Below are positions 43,850-53,900 of a DNA stretch of 64,000 bases, one piece after another (within the stretch, counting starts at the first letter, position 1; each line of letters starts with the position of its first letter). The position numbers and the translations under genes were made by a program. This stretch comes from Marinobacterium jannaschii DSM 6295 (GTDB taxonomy: Bacteria > Pseudomonadota > Gammaproteobacteria > Pseudomonadales > Balneatricaceae), in contig NZ_JHVJ01000018.1 of the NCBI RefSeq assembly GCF_000620085.1, positions 53,674 through 117,673 of the forward strand, read 5' to 3'. The notes under the pieces are model-generated. The model was not told the origin of the DNA, ran no database searches, and was given only the letters and a program-made list of their open reading frames with translations.

Positions 43850-45070
43850 GTGCTGGCAGGAATATATCGTTTCAAACAGAAGTTGAACCTGGCGTTGCAG
43901 CTGATGCGCTGGAGTCTGTATCGTCTGACCACTAAACGTTGCCAGTACTGGCTGCTTTCTTCGCCGGCGAACGGCGAGCCGGGTGAGGCCGAGCTGAAGG
44001 TTGTCGTGCAGGGGCACCAGCCACTGGCCGAGAACTGCTTCTCCTATTTTATGGGCCGTCGCGGTGAGATGCAGGCTCTGTCCTCCAAAGCGGCGGCAGA
44101 GGCGTCGGCAGACCTGCTGATCAGCGAGCCACTGCCCTGGCAGGCCCGGCAGAGTAATCTGTTCAGCACGATCGTGCATGCCAGCCGTGAGCTGGAGGGC
44201 GACATTGATAGCTACGTTGCCGCCAACCTCTCATCCACCCTGCGCCGTCGCCTGAAAAAGGCCCTGAAAACCGGCTACAACATCGGTTGCTCGAAGACTA
44301 AAGAAGATCTGGCTGACTTTTTCCATCAGCTTTACCAGCCGATGGTGCGTCGCCGTCATGGTGTTAACAGTCTGCCCGCCAGTGAAGAGTACTTTACCTC
44401 CAACCCCAGCCGGGTGATGGATAAGTTTCTGATCACCCTGAGGTTGGATTCAGCAAAGGCAGGCGATGCCGATCTGCGTGCTGCCGCCGTGGTATACCAC
44501 GATACCCTGACCCGAAAGCTGATTCTCGATGCCTATGGCTTCAGCAGCGAACTGCTGGATGACGCTAAGGCCTATGAGCAGGCGTTCACCCTGATCAACT
44601 ACGAATTCCTGAAAAAGGCCTACCAACTGGATGTCCGGGTTGCCAGCCTGGGCGAGTCCGACAACACCATGACCGCTGGTAGTTTCTACTATAAGCGCCA
44701 GTGGGGGATGCAGTTTGATGTGAAGGCCCAGTATCTGCTGCGACACCACGCGGTCTGCTTCGAGGCGCTGACGGCGCGGGGCTGGCAGCAGCTGTTCGAT
44801 CGCCCGGTATTCCGGCAGAACGGAGAACGCAGTGAGCTGATGATGGCGCTGCCATCGGAGAATTACTCGCCGGATGCGCTGTTGCAGCAGCTAAAGCGGG
44901 GGCTGCTGAAAGATCAGTGTGACCTGCGCTTGTTTGTACCTGAAGGCCTGGATCAGGCTGCCCTGCAGCAGCAACTGCAGGCGCTGGATCTGCAGCTGCA
45001 TATCGAAACCTTCCGGTTGCGCGCAGACAGCGCTGTTTGTGACAGCGACTCTGCACCCGAGATCCTCTAG
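43850..45070 (+). CDS. Putative acyltransferase of the FemAB/GNAT-like fold
   Basis: 406 residues; I do not recognise a named family. It starts at GTG with AGGAAGAG upstream. The central part has an LSSTLRRRLKKALKTGYNIG helix. Later come FHQLYQPMVRRRHG, then AAAVVYHDTLTRKLILDAYGF and QAFTLINYEFLKKAYQLDVRVASLG. This layout resembles proteins annotated as BioF2/Acetyltransf_6 (FemAB-like) acyltransferases. No membrane segment or signal is seen. It follows nasA by about 155 nt of AT-rich sequence, so it is probably a separate unit. Treat the functional label as tentative. Confidence 0.5.
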   Translation: MLAGIYRFKQKLNLALQLMRWSLYRLTTKRCQYWLLSSPANGEPGEAELKVVVQGHQPLAENCFSYFMGRRGEMQALSSKAAAEASADLLISEPLPWQARQSNLFSTIVHASRELEGDIDSYVAANLSSTLRRRLKKALKTGYNIGCSKTKEDLADFFHQLYQPMVRRRHGVNSLPASEEYFTSNPSRVMDKFLITLRLDSAKAGDADLRAAAVVYHDTLTRKLILDAYGFSSELLDDAKAYEQAFTLINYEFLKKAYQLDVRVASLGESDNTMTAGSFYYKRQWGMQFDVKAQYLLRHHAVCFEALTARGWQQLFDRPVFRQNGERSELMMALPSENYSPDALLQQLKRGLLKDQCDLRLFVPEGLDQAALQQQLQALDLQLHIETFRLRADSAVCDSDSAPEIL

Positions 45071-45081
45071 CCGCGGCCGTT

Positions 45082-46512
45082 TCAGGGCAGCTGCCGGAAG
45101 TTTCCCTCATCGCTTTGCCAGTAGAGCTTGCCCTGATGGCGCAGAAAGATATGACTGGCTGCGCTGTCGCCTTCGAGCCGGAAACGGTTCTCCGACAGCG
45201 GCAATAACTGATAGCGTTGCCCGTCGCTGGCGTAACTCAGGCCCTTCCCGGTGGCCTCGATCCTGACCTGCCGACCGGCTTTCCTGCCGGGAAAGCGCGA
45301 CGTAACCTGTTGATAGCGTCCGCTGAGTTGCTCCAGCTGGGCGGAGGTTAATGGCTTATTCTCTGTTGCCGGACTGGTAAGGGGTGCGGTTACCCATCGC
45401 TCCAGTGGCCGCCGCATGGCACTGAGCGGAGGATGGAAGAAGGCGTTAATCACCACGAAAAAGCCTCGCTTACTCTGCGGGTTATAGGCGAAGTGGGCCA
45501 GGTAGCCGTCGCCGTCGCCGCCATGGCCGATCAGCAGTTTGCCGTCCCGGAAGTAGCGATAGAGTCCGAGGCCGTAACCATATCGATGGCCCTGTGCCGC
45601 CGCCAGGGTTGAGCCGGGCTGTTCCATCCGGGCAACCGCGCTGGCGGGCAGCAGGGATTTACCTTGCCACTGGCCGCGGTTGATCAGCAGGCGCAGGAAG
45701 TGGCTGAAGTCATTGGCGGTCGTATTCAGCGCGCCGAAGGGGCGAAACAGGGTGTGCCAGTAGGGGATCGGTGTCTGCCGGTCTTTGTCATAGCCCACCA
45801 CCAGCCGCTGTTTCAGCGCCGGACTGAATAGGGTGCCGGAGCTGTTCATCTGCAGTGGTGCCAACAGCCGGGTGCTGATCCAGCTGTCCCAGTCCTGCCC
45901 GCTCACCACCTCAAGAACACGCCCTGCATAACCGGCGCCCGCATTGCTATAGGAAGGGTGCAGCCCGGGCTGCCAGCGCACCTGCCGGGCGTCTGGTTCG
46001 ATCTGAAAGGCGGCCTGCAGCGACAGTGGTTGCGGGTAATAGAACTCTTTATGGGTCAGATCCTGCAGCCCGGCGCTGTGTTCCAGCACCATCGCCAGTG
46101 TCACCGGGTGCGTCTCCCGCCAGGGATTAGACAGCGGAATATCGGGCAGGTATCGCCGTACCGGATCGTTCAGCGACAGCTTTTCCTCTGCTGCCAGCAT
46201 CTGTATTGCGGTGGCATTGATCGCCTTGGTGACGGAGCCGACCCGGAACAGGCTGTCGGCGGTGACCGCTTTCTTCTGCTGCAGGGAGTGAAATCCGAAG
46301 CCTCCACTGGCGATCAGCTTGTCGCCCTCCACCAGGGCATAGGCGGTGGCGCCGATCTTATATTGCTGCCGGATCCGGTCGAGTTCAGCCGCCAGCCCGG
46401 ATACCCTGTCAGCGGTGCTGGCTGCCGGGGCACTGGAGGGCAGGATCAGGGCGCTGAAGGCTATACTGTGGAACAAACCGCGTTTAACGCGATCCAACCC
46501 TGTTCTCTCCAT
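45082..46512 (-). CDS. Serine hydrolase of the beta-lactamase/class C (AmpC-like) fold
   Basis: 476 residues, exported (signal region ending near APA). Catalytic motifs are SVTK (S-x-x-K, in FRVGSVTKAINA), YSNAG (Y-x-N) and HGGDGDGY (third box, H-x-G). After the hydrolase core, a C-terminal lipocalin-like beta domain of about 100 residues follows (LSGRYQQVTSRFPGR to the end). Family members act as esterases, D-amino-acid peptidases or penicillin-binding proteins; being a true beta-lactamase is unlikely. It is divergent from the M61-like peptidase with start codons 14 nt apart. Confidence 0.87.
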   Translation of the reverse strand: MERTGLDRVKRGLFHSIAFSALILPSSAPAASTADRVSGLAAELDRIRQQYKIGATAYALVEGDKLIASGGFGFHSLQQKKAVTADSLFRVGSVTKAINATAIQMLAAEEKLSLNDPVRRYLPDIPLSNPWRETHPVTLAMVLEHSAGLQDLTHKEFYYPQPLSLQAAFQIEPDARQVRWQPGLHPSYSNAGAGYAGRVLEVVSGQDWDSWISTRLLAPLQMNSSGTLFSPALKQRLVVGYDKDRQTPIPYWHTLFRPFGALNTTANDFSHFLRLLINRGQWQGKSLLPASAVARMEQPGSTLAAAQGHRYGYGLGLYRYFRDGKLLIGHGGDGDGYLAHFAYNPQSKRGFFVVINAFFHPPLSAMRRPLERWVTAPLTSPATENKPLTSAQLEQLSGRYQQVTSRFPGRKAGRQVRIEATGKGLSYASDGQRYQLLPLSENRFRLEGDSAASHIFLRHQGKLYWQSDEGNFRQLP

Positions 46513-46526
46513 TGCAGGATGCTCCT

Positions 46527-47915
46527 ATGCTTCGAGTTTTGTTGCTGTTACTGGTGATGGTGGCCTCCGCCCGGGCCGAGACCCTGCATCAATACCATGT
46601 GAGCTTCAACCGGAGCCTCAGTGAGTCGGTTACCCAGGCTTGCTTTAGCGGCGAAATCCCCGCGTTCCTGGTCGCGGCTGACTTCAAGGCGCACCGCCTG
46701 CTGCAGGATATCCGCGTCGAGGGGCCGGGACGGGTTGAGCTTAAGCATGGCCGGATCAACCTCTATCCGGCTTCTGACAGCCTCTGCCTCAGCATAGTTC
46801 AATCCCTTAAGCCCCTGAATCTCAGGGGAAACTGGCGTAACAAACGCCGCGATCTGTTTAAGGTGAAAGGTGATCTGGTGATGCCGGTGGCCCTCTGGCT
46901 ATGGCGTCCGGTGCGCTTGGCGGCGGATGAGGTGATCGAGCTGCGGTTTGAGTTACCGCAGGCGATCAATGTATCGGCCCCCTGGCCTCAGCTGGCGCAG
47001 CGCAATCATTTCCGGATCAATGGTAAGACGCCCTATAACTGGAGTGGACGCATCGCGATTGGGGCATTTACGCCAAAGCGCCTGAGGGTGGCGGGCGGCG
47101 ATCTCTGGGTGGCCCTGACCGGCGGTCTGGAAAGGCGACGCAGCATGCTGCCCTGGCTGGAGCAGGCCGCATCGGCGGTGGCAACGGTATACGGCCGCTT
47201 CCCCCTCGACAGTGCCCAGATTCTGGTGATCCCGGTAGGGCCGGATAAGGAAGCGGTACCCTGGGCAGAGGTGCAGCGCCAGGGGCAGCCGGCGATACAC
47301 TTCTTTGTCGACCAGCAGCGACCGATTCAGGAGTTTCGCCGTGACTGGACGGCTGCCCATGAGTTCAGCCACCTGCTGCATCCCTATATCCTGCGCTCCG
47401 ATGCCTGGTTGTATGAAGGTATCGCCAGCTACTACCAGAATATCGCCCGTGCCCGGGCCGGCATGCTTAGCGAGCGTCAGGCCTGGCAGAAGCTTTACGA
47501 CGGCTTTGAGCGTGGCCGCAAGGGGCTGGCGAGTGAGATGCTGCAGGATGCCAGTGGCTATATGCAGATGTACTGGGGTGGAGCGGCGATCGCCTTGCTG
47601 GCCGATGTGCAGCTGCGCCAGCGCTCGGATAACCAGCAGTCGCTGGCGCTGATGCTGCAGCAGTTGCGCCAGTGTTGTGGCGATAATCCCGGTCCCTGGA
47701 GTGCCCGCCACCTGTTCCGGCAGTTTGATCAGTTCAGTGATTCCCGTATATTCAGCAGACTCTACCGTGACCAAGTGATCAACCGGCGCTTTCCGCAAGT
47801 CGCGCGGGTGCTGAACCAGCTCGGGGTCAAGGTCCGCGGTGGCCGGGTAGAGTTGGATAACAGGGCACCGCTGGCCGGCCTGCGGCGGGCGATCACCCAA
47901 AAAACAAGTCTGTAG
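46527..47915 (+). CDS. Exported M61-like zinc peptidase
   Basis: 462 residues. A signal peptide (MLRVLLLLLVMVASARA) is followed by an N-terminal beta domain and then a gluzincin core. HEFSHLLHPYILRSDAWLYEGIASYYQ contains HExxH and the third ligand Glu in YEGIAS. This resembles the M61 glycyl-aminopeptidase group. ATG 46527 has AGGA 7 nt upstream. A TTG further upstream is less likely. It is divergent from the beta-lactamase-fold gene, so the two probably share a promoter region. Its substrate is unknown. Confidence 0.8.
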   Translation: MLRVLLLLLVMVASARAETLHQYHVSFNRSLSESVTQACFSGEIPAFLVAADFKAHRLLQDIRVEGPGRVELKHGRINLYPASDSLCLSIVQSLKPLNLRGNWRNKRRDLFKVKGDLVMPVALWLWRPVRLAADEVIELRFELPQAINVSAPWPQLAQRNHFRINGKTPYNWSGRIAIGAFTPKRLRVAGGDLWVALTGGLERRRSMLPWLEQAASAVATVYGRFPLDSAQILVIPVGPDKEAVPWAEVQRQGQPAIHFFVDQQRPIQEFRRDWTAAHEFSHLLHPYILRSDAWLYEGIASYYQNIARARAGMLSERQAWQKLYDGFERGRKGLASEMLQDASGYMQMYWGGAAIALLADVQLRQRSDNQQSLALMLQQLRQCCGDNPGPWSARHLFRQFDQFSDSRIFSRLYRDQVINRRFPQVARVLNQLGVKVRGGRVELDNRAPLAGLRRAITQKTSL

Positions 47916-47933
47916 GCAAATAAGGAGTTGCTT

Positions 47934-48524
47934 GTGCTGGGATACAGTGAAGCCTGTGAACGGAATAAGGCAGTCATACTGCAGCAACTGCAAACGCTGT
48001 TGTCAGGCCATAAGCGGGTGCTGGAGATCGGCAGTGGCTCCGGCCAACATGCCTGCTTCTTTGCGCCGCAGCTGGGGCATCTCCGCTGGCAGCCTACGGA
48101 GATGGAGCAGATGCTGCCCGTGCTGCAGGCAAACCTGCAGCAGTATGGCAACGACAATATAGCCCCGGCCATCGCGCTGGATATGATGCAGTCACAGTCG
48201 TTTGAGTCGCGCTTTGATGCCCTGTATACCGCCAATACCCTGCATATCATGCCGTGGCAGGCGGTCGAGGCGGGCTTTGCTCAGATGCCGGGATGGCTGC
48301 AGCCGGGGGCCTTGCTGGTTGTCTATGGCCCGGTGAAATATAACGGTAAATTTACCACCGCCAGTAATGCGCGCTTTGATCTGTGGCTGAAGCAGCGTGA
48401 TCCGCGCAGTGGCGTGCGCGATTTCGAAGCGCTGGACCGGCTGGCGGCAGAGGCCGGCTTTGAGTTTGTCGAGGATATCAGCATGCCGGCCAACAACCAG
48501 CTGCTGCTGTGGCGGCTGAAATAG
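47934..48524 (+). CDS. DUF938 SAM-dependent methyltransferase
   Basis: 196 residues. VLEIGSGSGQHACFFAPQL is the SAM-binding motif I in the form used by DUF938. TANTLHIMPWQAVEAGF and LVVYGPVKYNGKFTTASN are further hallmarks of this family. Start is GTG 47934 with GGAG 6 nt away; TTG 47928 is a weaker alternative. It lies 18 nt after the M61-like gene and is probably in the same operon. The substrate is unknown. Confidence 0.85.
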   Translation: MLGYSEACERNKAVILQQLQTLLSGHKRVLEIGSGSGQHACFFAPQLGHLRWQPTEMEQMLPVLQANLQQYGNDNIAPAIALDMMQSQSFESRFDALYTANTLHIMPWQAVEAGFAQMPGWLQPGALLVVYGPVKYNGKFTTASNARFDLWLKQRDPRSGVRDFEALDRLAAEAGFEFVEDISMPANNQLLLWRLK

Positions 48525-48550
48525 CCGCCAATCCCGTTATGCCGCAGCGA

Positions 48551-50830
48551 TCAGTGGCTATTGGTCGGGCCGGTAAGCTTATCCAGTCCGAGTTTGCACA
48601 GCTCTTCACGCAGCAAGGCCCTGATATCCGCTTCACTGCTCATCATGCTGGCATCGCGATACAGCTTCTGGGCCAGTTCGCGGGAGACGCAGCGGATCAG
48701 CCATTTGATCTTGGGAATATTGTAGGCGCTGAGGCTGAGCGTATCGAAGCCCATGCCCAGCAACAGGATTACCGCGGCAGGATCAGAGGCCATCTCGCCA
48801 CAGAGTGATACCGGCAGGTTGGCATCGCGGCAATGCTGCAGAATCAGCTCCAGTGCTGACAGCATGGCCGGATTCAGGTTGTCGAACAGTGGCGACACCC
48901 GGGGATTGTTGCGGTCCACCGCCAGCAGGTACTGGGTCAGGTCATTGGAGCCGATCGAGACGAAGTCCACATATTGCGCCATTTTCGGCAGCAGCAGAAT
49001 GGTTGAAGGAACCTCCACCATCATGCCGATCTGCGGGCGCTTAATCTCATACCCTTCAGCCAGCAGCTCCTCCCAGGTGCTGTCTGCAATGCGGTGGAAA
49101 GCTTCCAGTTCATCGATCCGGCCGACCATCGGGATCATCAGCTGCAGGTTATCGCTGCCTTCAGAGGCGCGCATCATGGCGCGAAGCTGGGTCACCAGCA
49201 GGGCGGTGTTGTCCAGCATAAAGCGGATGCCGCGCCAGCCCAGGTAGGGGTTATCTTCCTTTATCTCGAAGTAGGGCAGTTCCTTGTCACCGCCGATATC
49301 CAGCGTTCGCATCGATACCGGCATCGGCGCATAGGCCCCCAGTACCTGGCGGTACACCTGATACTGCTCCTCTTCGGTAGGGAAGTTATCGTGCACCATA
49401 AACGGGATCTCGGAACGGTATAAGCCAACCCCTTCGGCGCCGTTACGCAGCCCCGGCGTGACATCGGCCAGCAGGCCGGTATTGGCCAGCAGCCGGACCC
49501 GGTAACCGTCGCAGGTTTCTGCGGGTGAGTCGCGCAGTGCCATCAGCTCCTGGGAGAAGTCGGTATCGGCCGCCTGGATGCGTCGGAACTCTTCAATCAG
49601 GGCCTCTGAAGGCCAGGTGATACATTCTCCCCGGTAGCCATCGACAATCACAAACTCACCATCGTAGTCAGCCAGTTTCAGGTCGCTGACGCCCATGACC
49701 GACGGGATACCCAGTGCGTTGGCAACAATCGCGGTATGAGAGAGCGAGGACCCGCCGGTACAGATAATCCCTTTTACCGTACCTGCCGGATACGCCGACA
49801 GATCAGTGATACTGATCAGCGCCCCGGCGAGGATAATCTCTTCGTGGTGGCTTTCATCAATATCCGGTTTGGCCTGCATCAGGCGCAGCAGCTTGGAGGC
49901 GATATTGAGTATATCTTCGCTGCGGGCACGCATATAAGGATCATCGGCTGCTTCAAATACCGCAGACAGTGACAGTGCCGTCTCTTTCAGCGCCCAGGCG
50001 GCATGACAGCCTTCCTTGATATGCTGCTCGACTGAGTGAATCAGCTCAGGGCTGTCCAGCATCATGCTGTAGACCGAGAACAGGCTGGATACCTCACTGT
50101 TGCCATCGCCGGACAGGCGACTGGCTCCGACACTGAGATCGTTACGCAGCTGATCGACCGCATTGTGAAAGTGCTCGATCTCGCATTCGGCGCTCTTTTT
50201 CTTCCAGGGCCCCGGCTTGACCCGGTCCAGCGATACCTGGGAACCCACCAGTTTCAGGTAGCCGCAGCCGATACCGGTGGAGCTTTTGATGCCCTGGTGT
50301 TTACGGTACTGGGGCTGGATCGATTGTGGACGCCAGTCCTCTGAACGCTGAATATTGCGCAGTGTGGCCGCCAGCTGGGCGGCAACGGTGACCATAAAGG
50401 CTTCCACATCCTGTGCAAACGGCTGGTTATCGGTGCCCTGAATGACCAATACCCCAACCAGGTTGCGCAGGTGGATCAGGGGTACCCCGAGAAACTGATG
50501 GTATGGTTCCTCGTGAGTTTCCGGAATATAGACAAACTTGTCGTGGGTGGGGGCGTCGGCGATATTCAGTGGGTGGGTACTGTGAGCGATGGTACCGACC
50601 AGACCCTCTTTCAGGCAGAGTGAAACCTGCCCGACTGAGGCTTCTGCCAGGCCGGCAGAGGCTGCCAGTACCAGCTGGTCGTCCGCTTCGGAGCGCAGAT
50701 AGAGGCTGCAGACGGGAACATTAAAAAGGTTACCCAGCCGTACCACGATGGTTTGCATGGCTTCCACGGCATTGGGTGCACGAGAGATCTCCTGAACCAA
50801 TGAGGTCAATGTCGCGAGAGAGTGCAGCAT
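48551..50830 (-). CDS. ptsP: PtsP, enzyme I of the nitrogen phosphotransferase system
   Basis: 759 residues: an N-terminal GAF domain (LATLTSLVQEISRAPNAVEA to about 165), then the PEP-utilising enzyme I body. The phosphohistidine is in GGSSLSHTAIVANALGIP. The PEP-binding Arg/Asp/Glu positions (MRTLDIGGDKELPYF) and the C-terminal Cys motif (PVSLCGEMASDP) are intact. It starts the PEP-to-NPr-to-EIIA-Ntr chain, which reads nitrogen status through glutamine at GAF. The gene stands alone. rppH, its usual partner in Escherichia coli and Pseudomonas, is not next to it. Confidence 0.95.
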   Translation of the reverse strand: MLHSLATLTSLVQEISRAPNAVEAMQTIVVRLGNLFNVPVCSLYLRSEADDQLVLAASAGLAEASVGQVSLCLKEGLVGTIAHSTHPLNIADAPTHDKFVYIPETHEEPYHQFLGVPLIHLRNLVGVLVIQGTDNQPFAQDVEAFMVTVAAQLAATLRNIQRSEDWRPQSIQPQYRKHQGIKSSTGIGCGYLKLVGSQVSLDRVKPGPWKKKSAECEIEHFHNAVDQLRNDLSVGASRLSGDGNSEVSSLFSVYSMMLDSPELIHSVEQHIKEGCHAAWALKETALSLSAVFEAADDPYMRARSEDILNIASKLLRLMQAKPDIDESHHEEIILAGALISITDLSAYPAGTVKGIICTGGSSLSHTAIVANALGIPSVMGVSDLKLADYDGEFVIVDGYRGECITWPSEALIEEFRRIQAADTDFSQELMALRDSPAETCDGYRVRLLANTGLLADVTPGLRNGAEGVGLYRSEIPFMVHDNFPTEEEQYQVYRQVLGAYAPMPVSMRTLDIGGDKELPYFEIKEDNPYLGWRGIRFMLDNTALLVTQLRAMMRASEGSDNLQLMIPMVGRIDELEAFHRIADSTWEELLAEGYEIKRPQIGMMVEVPSTILLLPKMAQYVDFVSIGSNDLTQYLLAVDRNNPRVSPLFDNLNPAMLSALELILQHCRDANLPVSLCGEMASDPAAVILLLGMGFDTLSLSAYNIPKIKWLIRCVSRELAQKLYRDASMMSSEADIRALLREELCKLGLDKLTGPTNSH

Positions 50831-50983
50831 CTCTATACTCCGTTTAATTTAGCATCCGACTATTGATGGTCGCACAGGCTCCCTGAAGGCGCAAACCGAG
50901 CGCTGCGGTGCTATCGCCTCAGGGGCTTTTCCGGCCTCCTGGCGACGGCTGGCAGGGTAATCGCAGCCGCTGTCGATACGATT

Positions 50984-53900
50984 TCAGTGCGCGGTTGTCA
51001 CCCTGTCAGGCTGCCGTGCTGCATCCGGTTCGGCCAGCTGAGACATCAGCTCAGCGAGCGGTGCCGGACGCGCATAGTAATAGCCCTGCGCCAGGTTGCA
51101 GCCGTGCTGCAACAGGAACTGTGACTGCAGCTGATTCTCCACCCCTTCGGCAATGACCTTCATATTCAGGCTCTGGCCAAGGGCAATCACGGCCCGGGTG
51201 ATCGCTTCGTCATCCTTGTCGTCAGGAATATCGCGGACAAAGGAGCGGTCGATCTTCAGTTCATCAATCGGCAGCTGCTTGAGGTGTCCCAGTGAGGTGC
51301 TGCCGGTTCCGAAATCATCGATGGCCAGGGTGATACCCACCGCCTTGAGGGCATTCAATACCGGTGCAAACTGCTTTGGCGTGCCGGTAATGGCATTCTC
51401 GGTAATCTCCAGCTGCAGGTCGGCAGGCCGGCAACCGGTATCGGCAATAATACGTTTCACCTGCTCGACAAAATCAGCCTTGCGCAGCTGGTGACCGGAA
51501 ATATTGACGGCCATGCGTAACGGGACCTTCTGGCCCTGATTTATTCTGACAATATCGCGGCAGGCGGTTTCCAGTACCCATTCGCCCATCGACAATATCA
51601 GGCCGGTGTCCTCTGCGATGGGCAGGAAGGTATCGGGGGTGAGTAACCCAAGCTGGGGGTGCTGCCAGCGCAGCAACGCTTCCAGTCCGAAAACCGTCCC
51701 CCGGGCCGGATCGCCCTGGCTCATATCGACCTGCGGCTGGTAGACCAGCTGCAGCTCCTGTTTCTCCAGCGCCCGGCGCAGATAGGACTCCAGCGATACC
51801 CGGTTCATAGCCTCTTCTGTCATCGAGGCCTGATAGAAGCGGTAGCAGTCGCGTCCCGCTTCCTTGGCGTCATACATGGCGGAATCCGCGTTTCGCATCA
51901 GCTCGCTGGTGGTGCAGCCGTCATCCGGATAAAGGCTGATACCGATACTGGCGCCGAGGAACAGGTTTTGCCCCTGGTAATGAAACGGCTCGTTCAGTGA
52001 GTTCAGAATTTTCGTGGCGACCTTGGCACTGTCTTCACTGGCCTTAAGCTCTTCAATAATCGCGGTAAACTCATCGCCACCAAGGCGCGCTACGCTATCT
52101 TCGCCACGAAGGCAAAGTTGCAGTCGGCGCGCGGCTTCCTGCAGTACCAGGTCGCCAACGTTATGACCGAGGCTGTCGTTGATCTGCTTAAAGCGGTCCA
52201 GGTCAATAAACAACAGCGCCAGTTTCGAGTCCGTGCGCATAGCCCGTTGCAGGGCACACTCCATGCGGTCCTGAAACATCAACCGGTTCGGCAGGCCGGT
52301 AAGCGTGTCGCGGCGGGCCAGGAAATCCAGGTGTTGCTGGTTTTCCTGCAACTGCTCCAGCGCTGCCAGGTGTTCGGTGATATCGCGGGATGATTTGATG
52401 ATGTAATCGATCTTTCCCTCCGCGTTAAAGCAGGGCGTGGCGATCAGCTCGACATTGCGGACATCACCGTCCGGCAGGGTTTCATCGATCACCGTTTTGC
52501 AGGCCTTACCGCTGCGGATCACCTGATCGATGGTTTTGATCTGCTCGGTTTCGCGGGCCTTGCGGTTCAGCTGACCGTTATCGGATTGCACCAGCAGTTC
52601 GGCATGACGCTCGTTGGCGGCCCGGTTGGTGAGTAATACCTGATACTCCGGATCGACCACCATAATCGGATCGGAGACGCCGTCTACCACGGTTTGCAGG
52701 AAATTCTGCTTATCTTCTATCGCCTGGTTGGTGCGCTTGCGCTCATCGATATCCTGAATCATCGAAACGATGGAGGTCAGCTGCTGGCGTTCATCATAGA
52801 TCCCCGACAGGGTCAGGTTAGCCCAGAACACCGAGCCGTCGCGGCGAACGTAGCGTTTTTCCAGTGAGGTCGAGCGCAACTCGCCACGAATCATCTGCTG
52901 CAGCAGCGCGAGGTTGGCCTGCTTATCGTCCGGATAGGTGATATCACGAAAGTGCTTTCCGATCAGTTCCGCTACGGAATAGCCCATCAGCCGGGCAAAG
53001 AGGGGGTTCAGCTCCTGCAGAATACCTTCCGGAGACACTTCTGCTACACCCAGCGGGGCGTTATTAAAGATTGAGCCAAAGCGTGCCTCGCTGCGTCTCA
53101 GGGCCTGTAAGACGCGCAACCGGTCTATCGCCAGCCCCGCCAGCCGGGCCAGCGATTCTATCAGGCTGATTTCGGGCAGTGTCGGGCGTTTTGGCCGCTG
53201 GTAGTACATGGCGAAGGTACCCAGCACTTCACAGTTGCTGCTGAGTATCGGTTGCGACCAACAGGCCCTCAGGCCGACGCTGAGCGCCGGCGTGCGGAAA
53301 TCGACCCATTTTGAGTCGGTGGCTATATCCTCGACGATTACCCGCTTCTTCAGTGCTGCAGACGTGCCGCAGGAGCCGGCCTGCGGCCCGATCTCCAAAC
53401 CCTCAATGGTTTCGGTGTAGCTGGCCGGCAGGTTGGGGGAGGCGCCGTTAAACAGCTGGCTGCCGCGCAGTAGCAGCAGTGAGGCGCGCATCTCCGGTTG
53501 CAGCGTTTCTGCCAGCAGCGCCACCTCATTCAGGATCGCCTTCAGATCCATGTTGTCGCTCAGCGTCATCTCCAGAATCCGCTGCTGGCCAGATTGCAGC
53601 AGTTCATTCTGTTTCCGGTCGGTGACGTCATGGATGATGGAGTAGAGCAGTTGCCGGTTATCGATCTGAATCGGGCTGGAATGCACCTCTACATCGCGGA
53701 TCTCGCCACTGGCGGTGTAGTGCTTAAAGAAAAAGTACTCCCGGCGTTCAGCCTGGGCTGCTGCCATCTCCTGTTTGACTTCGGTTGCGGAGAGGCTGTT
53801 GATATCCCAGATGCGGATCTGCTGAAGTTCGCTGCGAGACCAGCCATAGAACAGTGAGGCCGCTTCGTTGGCGTCGATTATAAGCCCGGTGACCGGGTCG

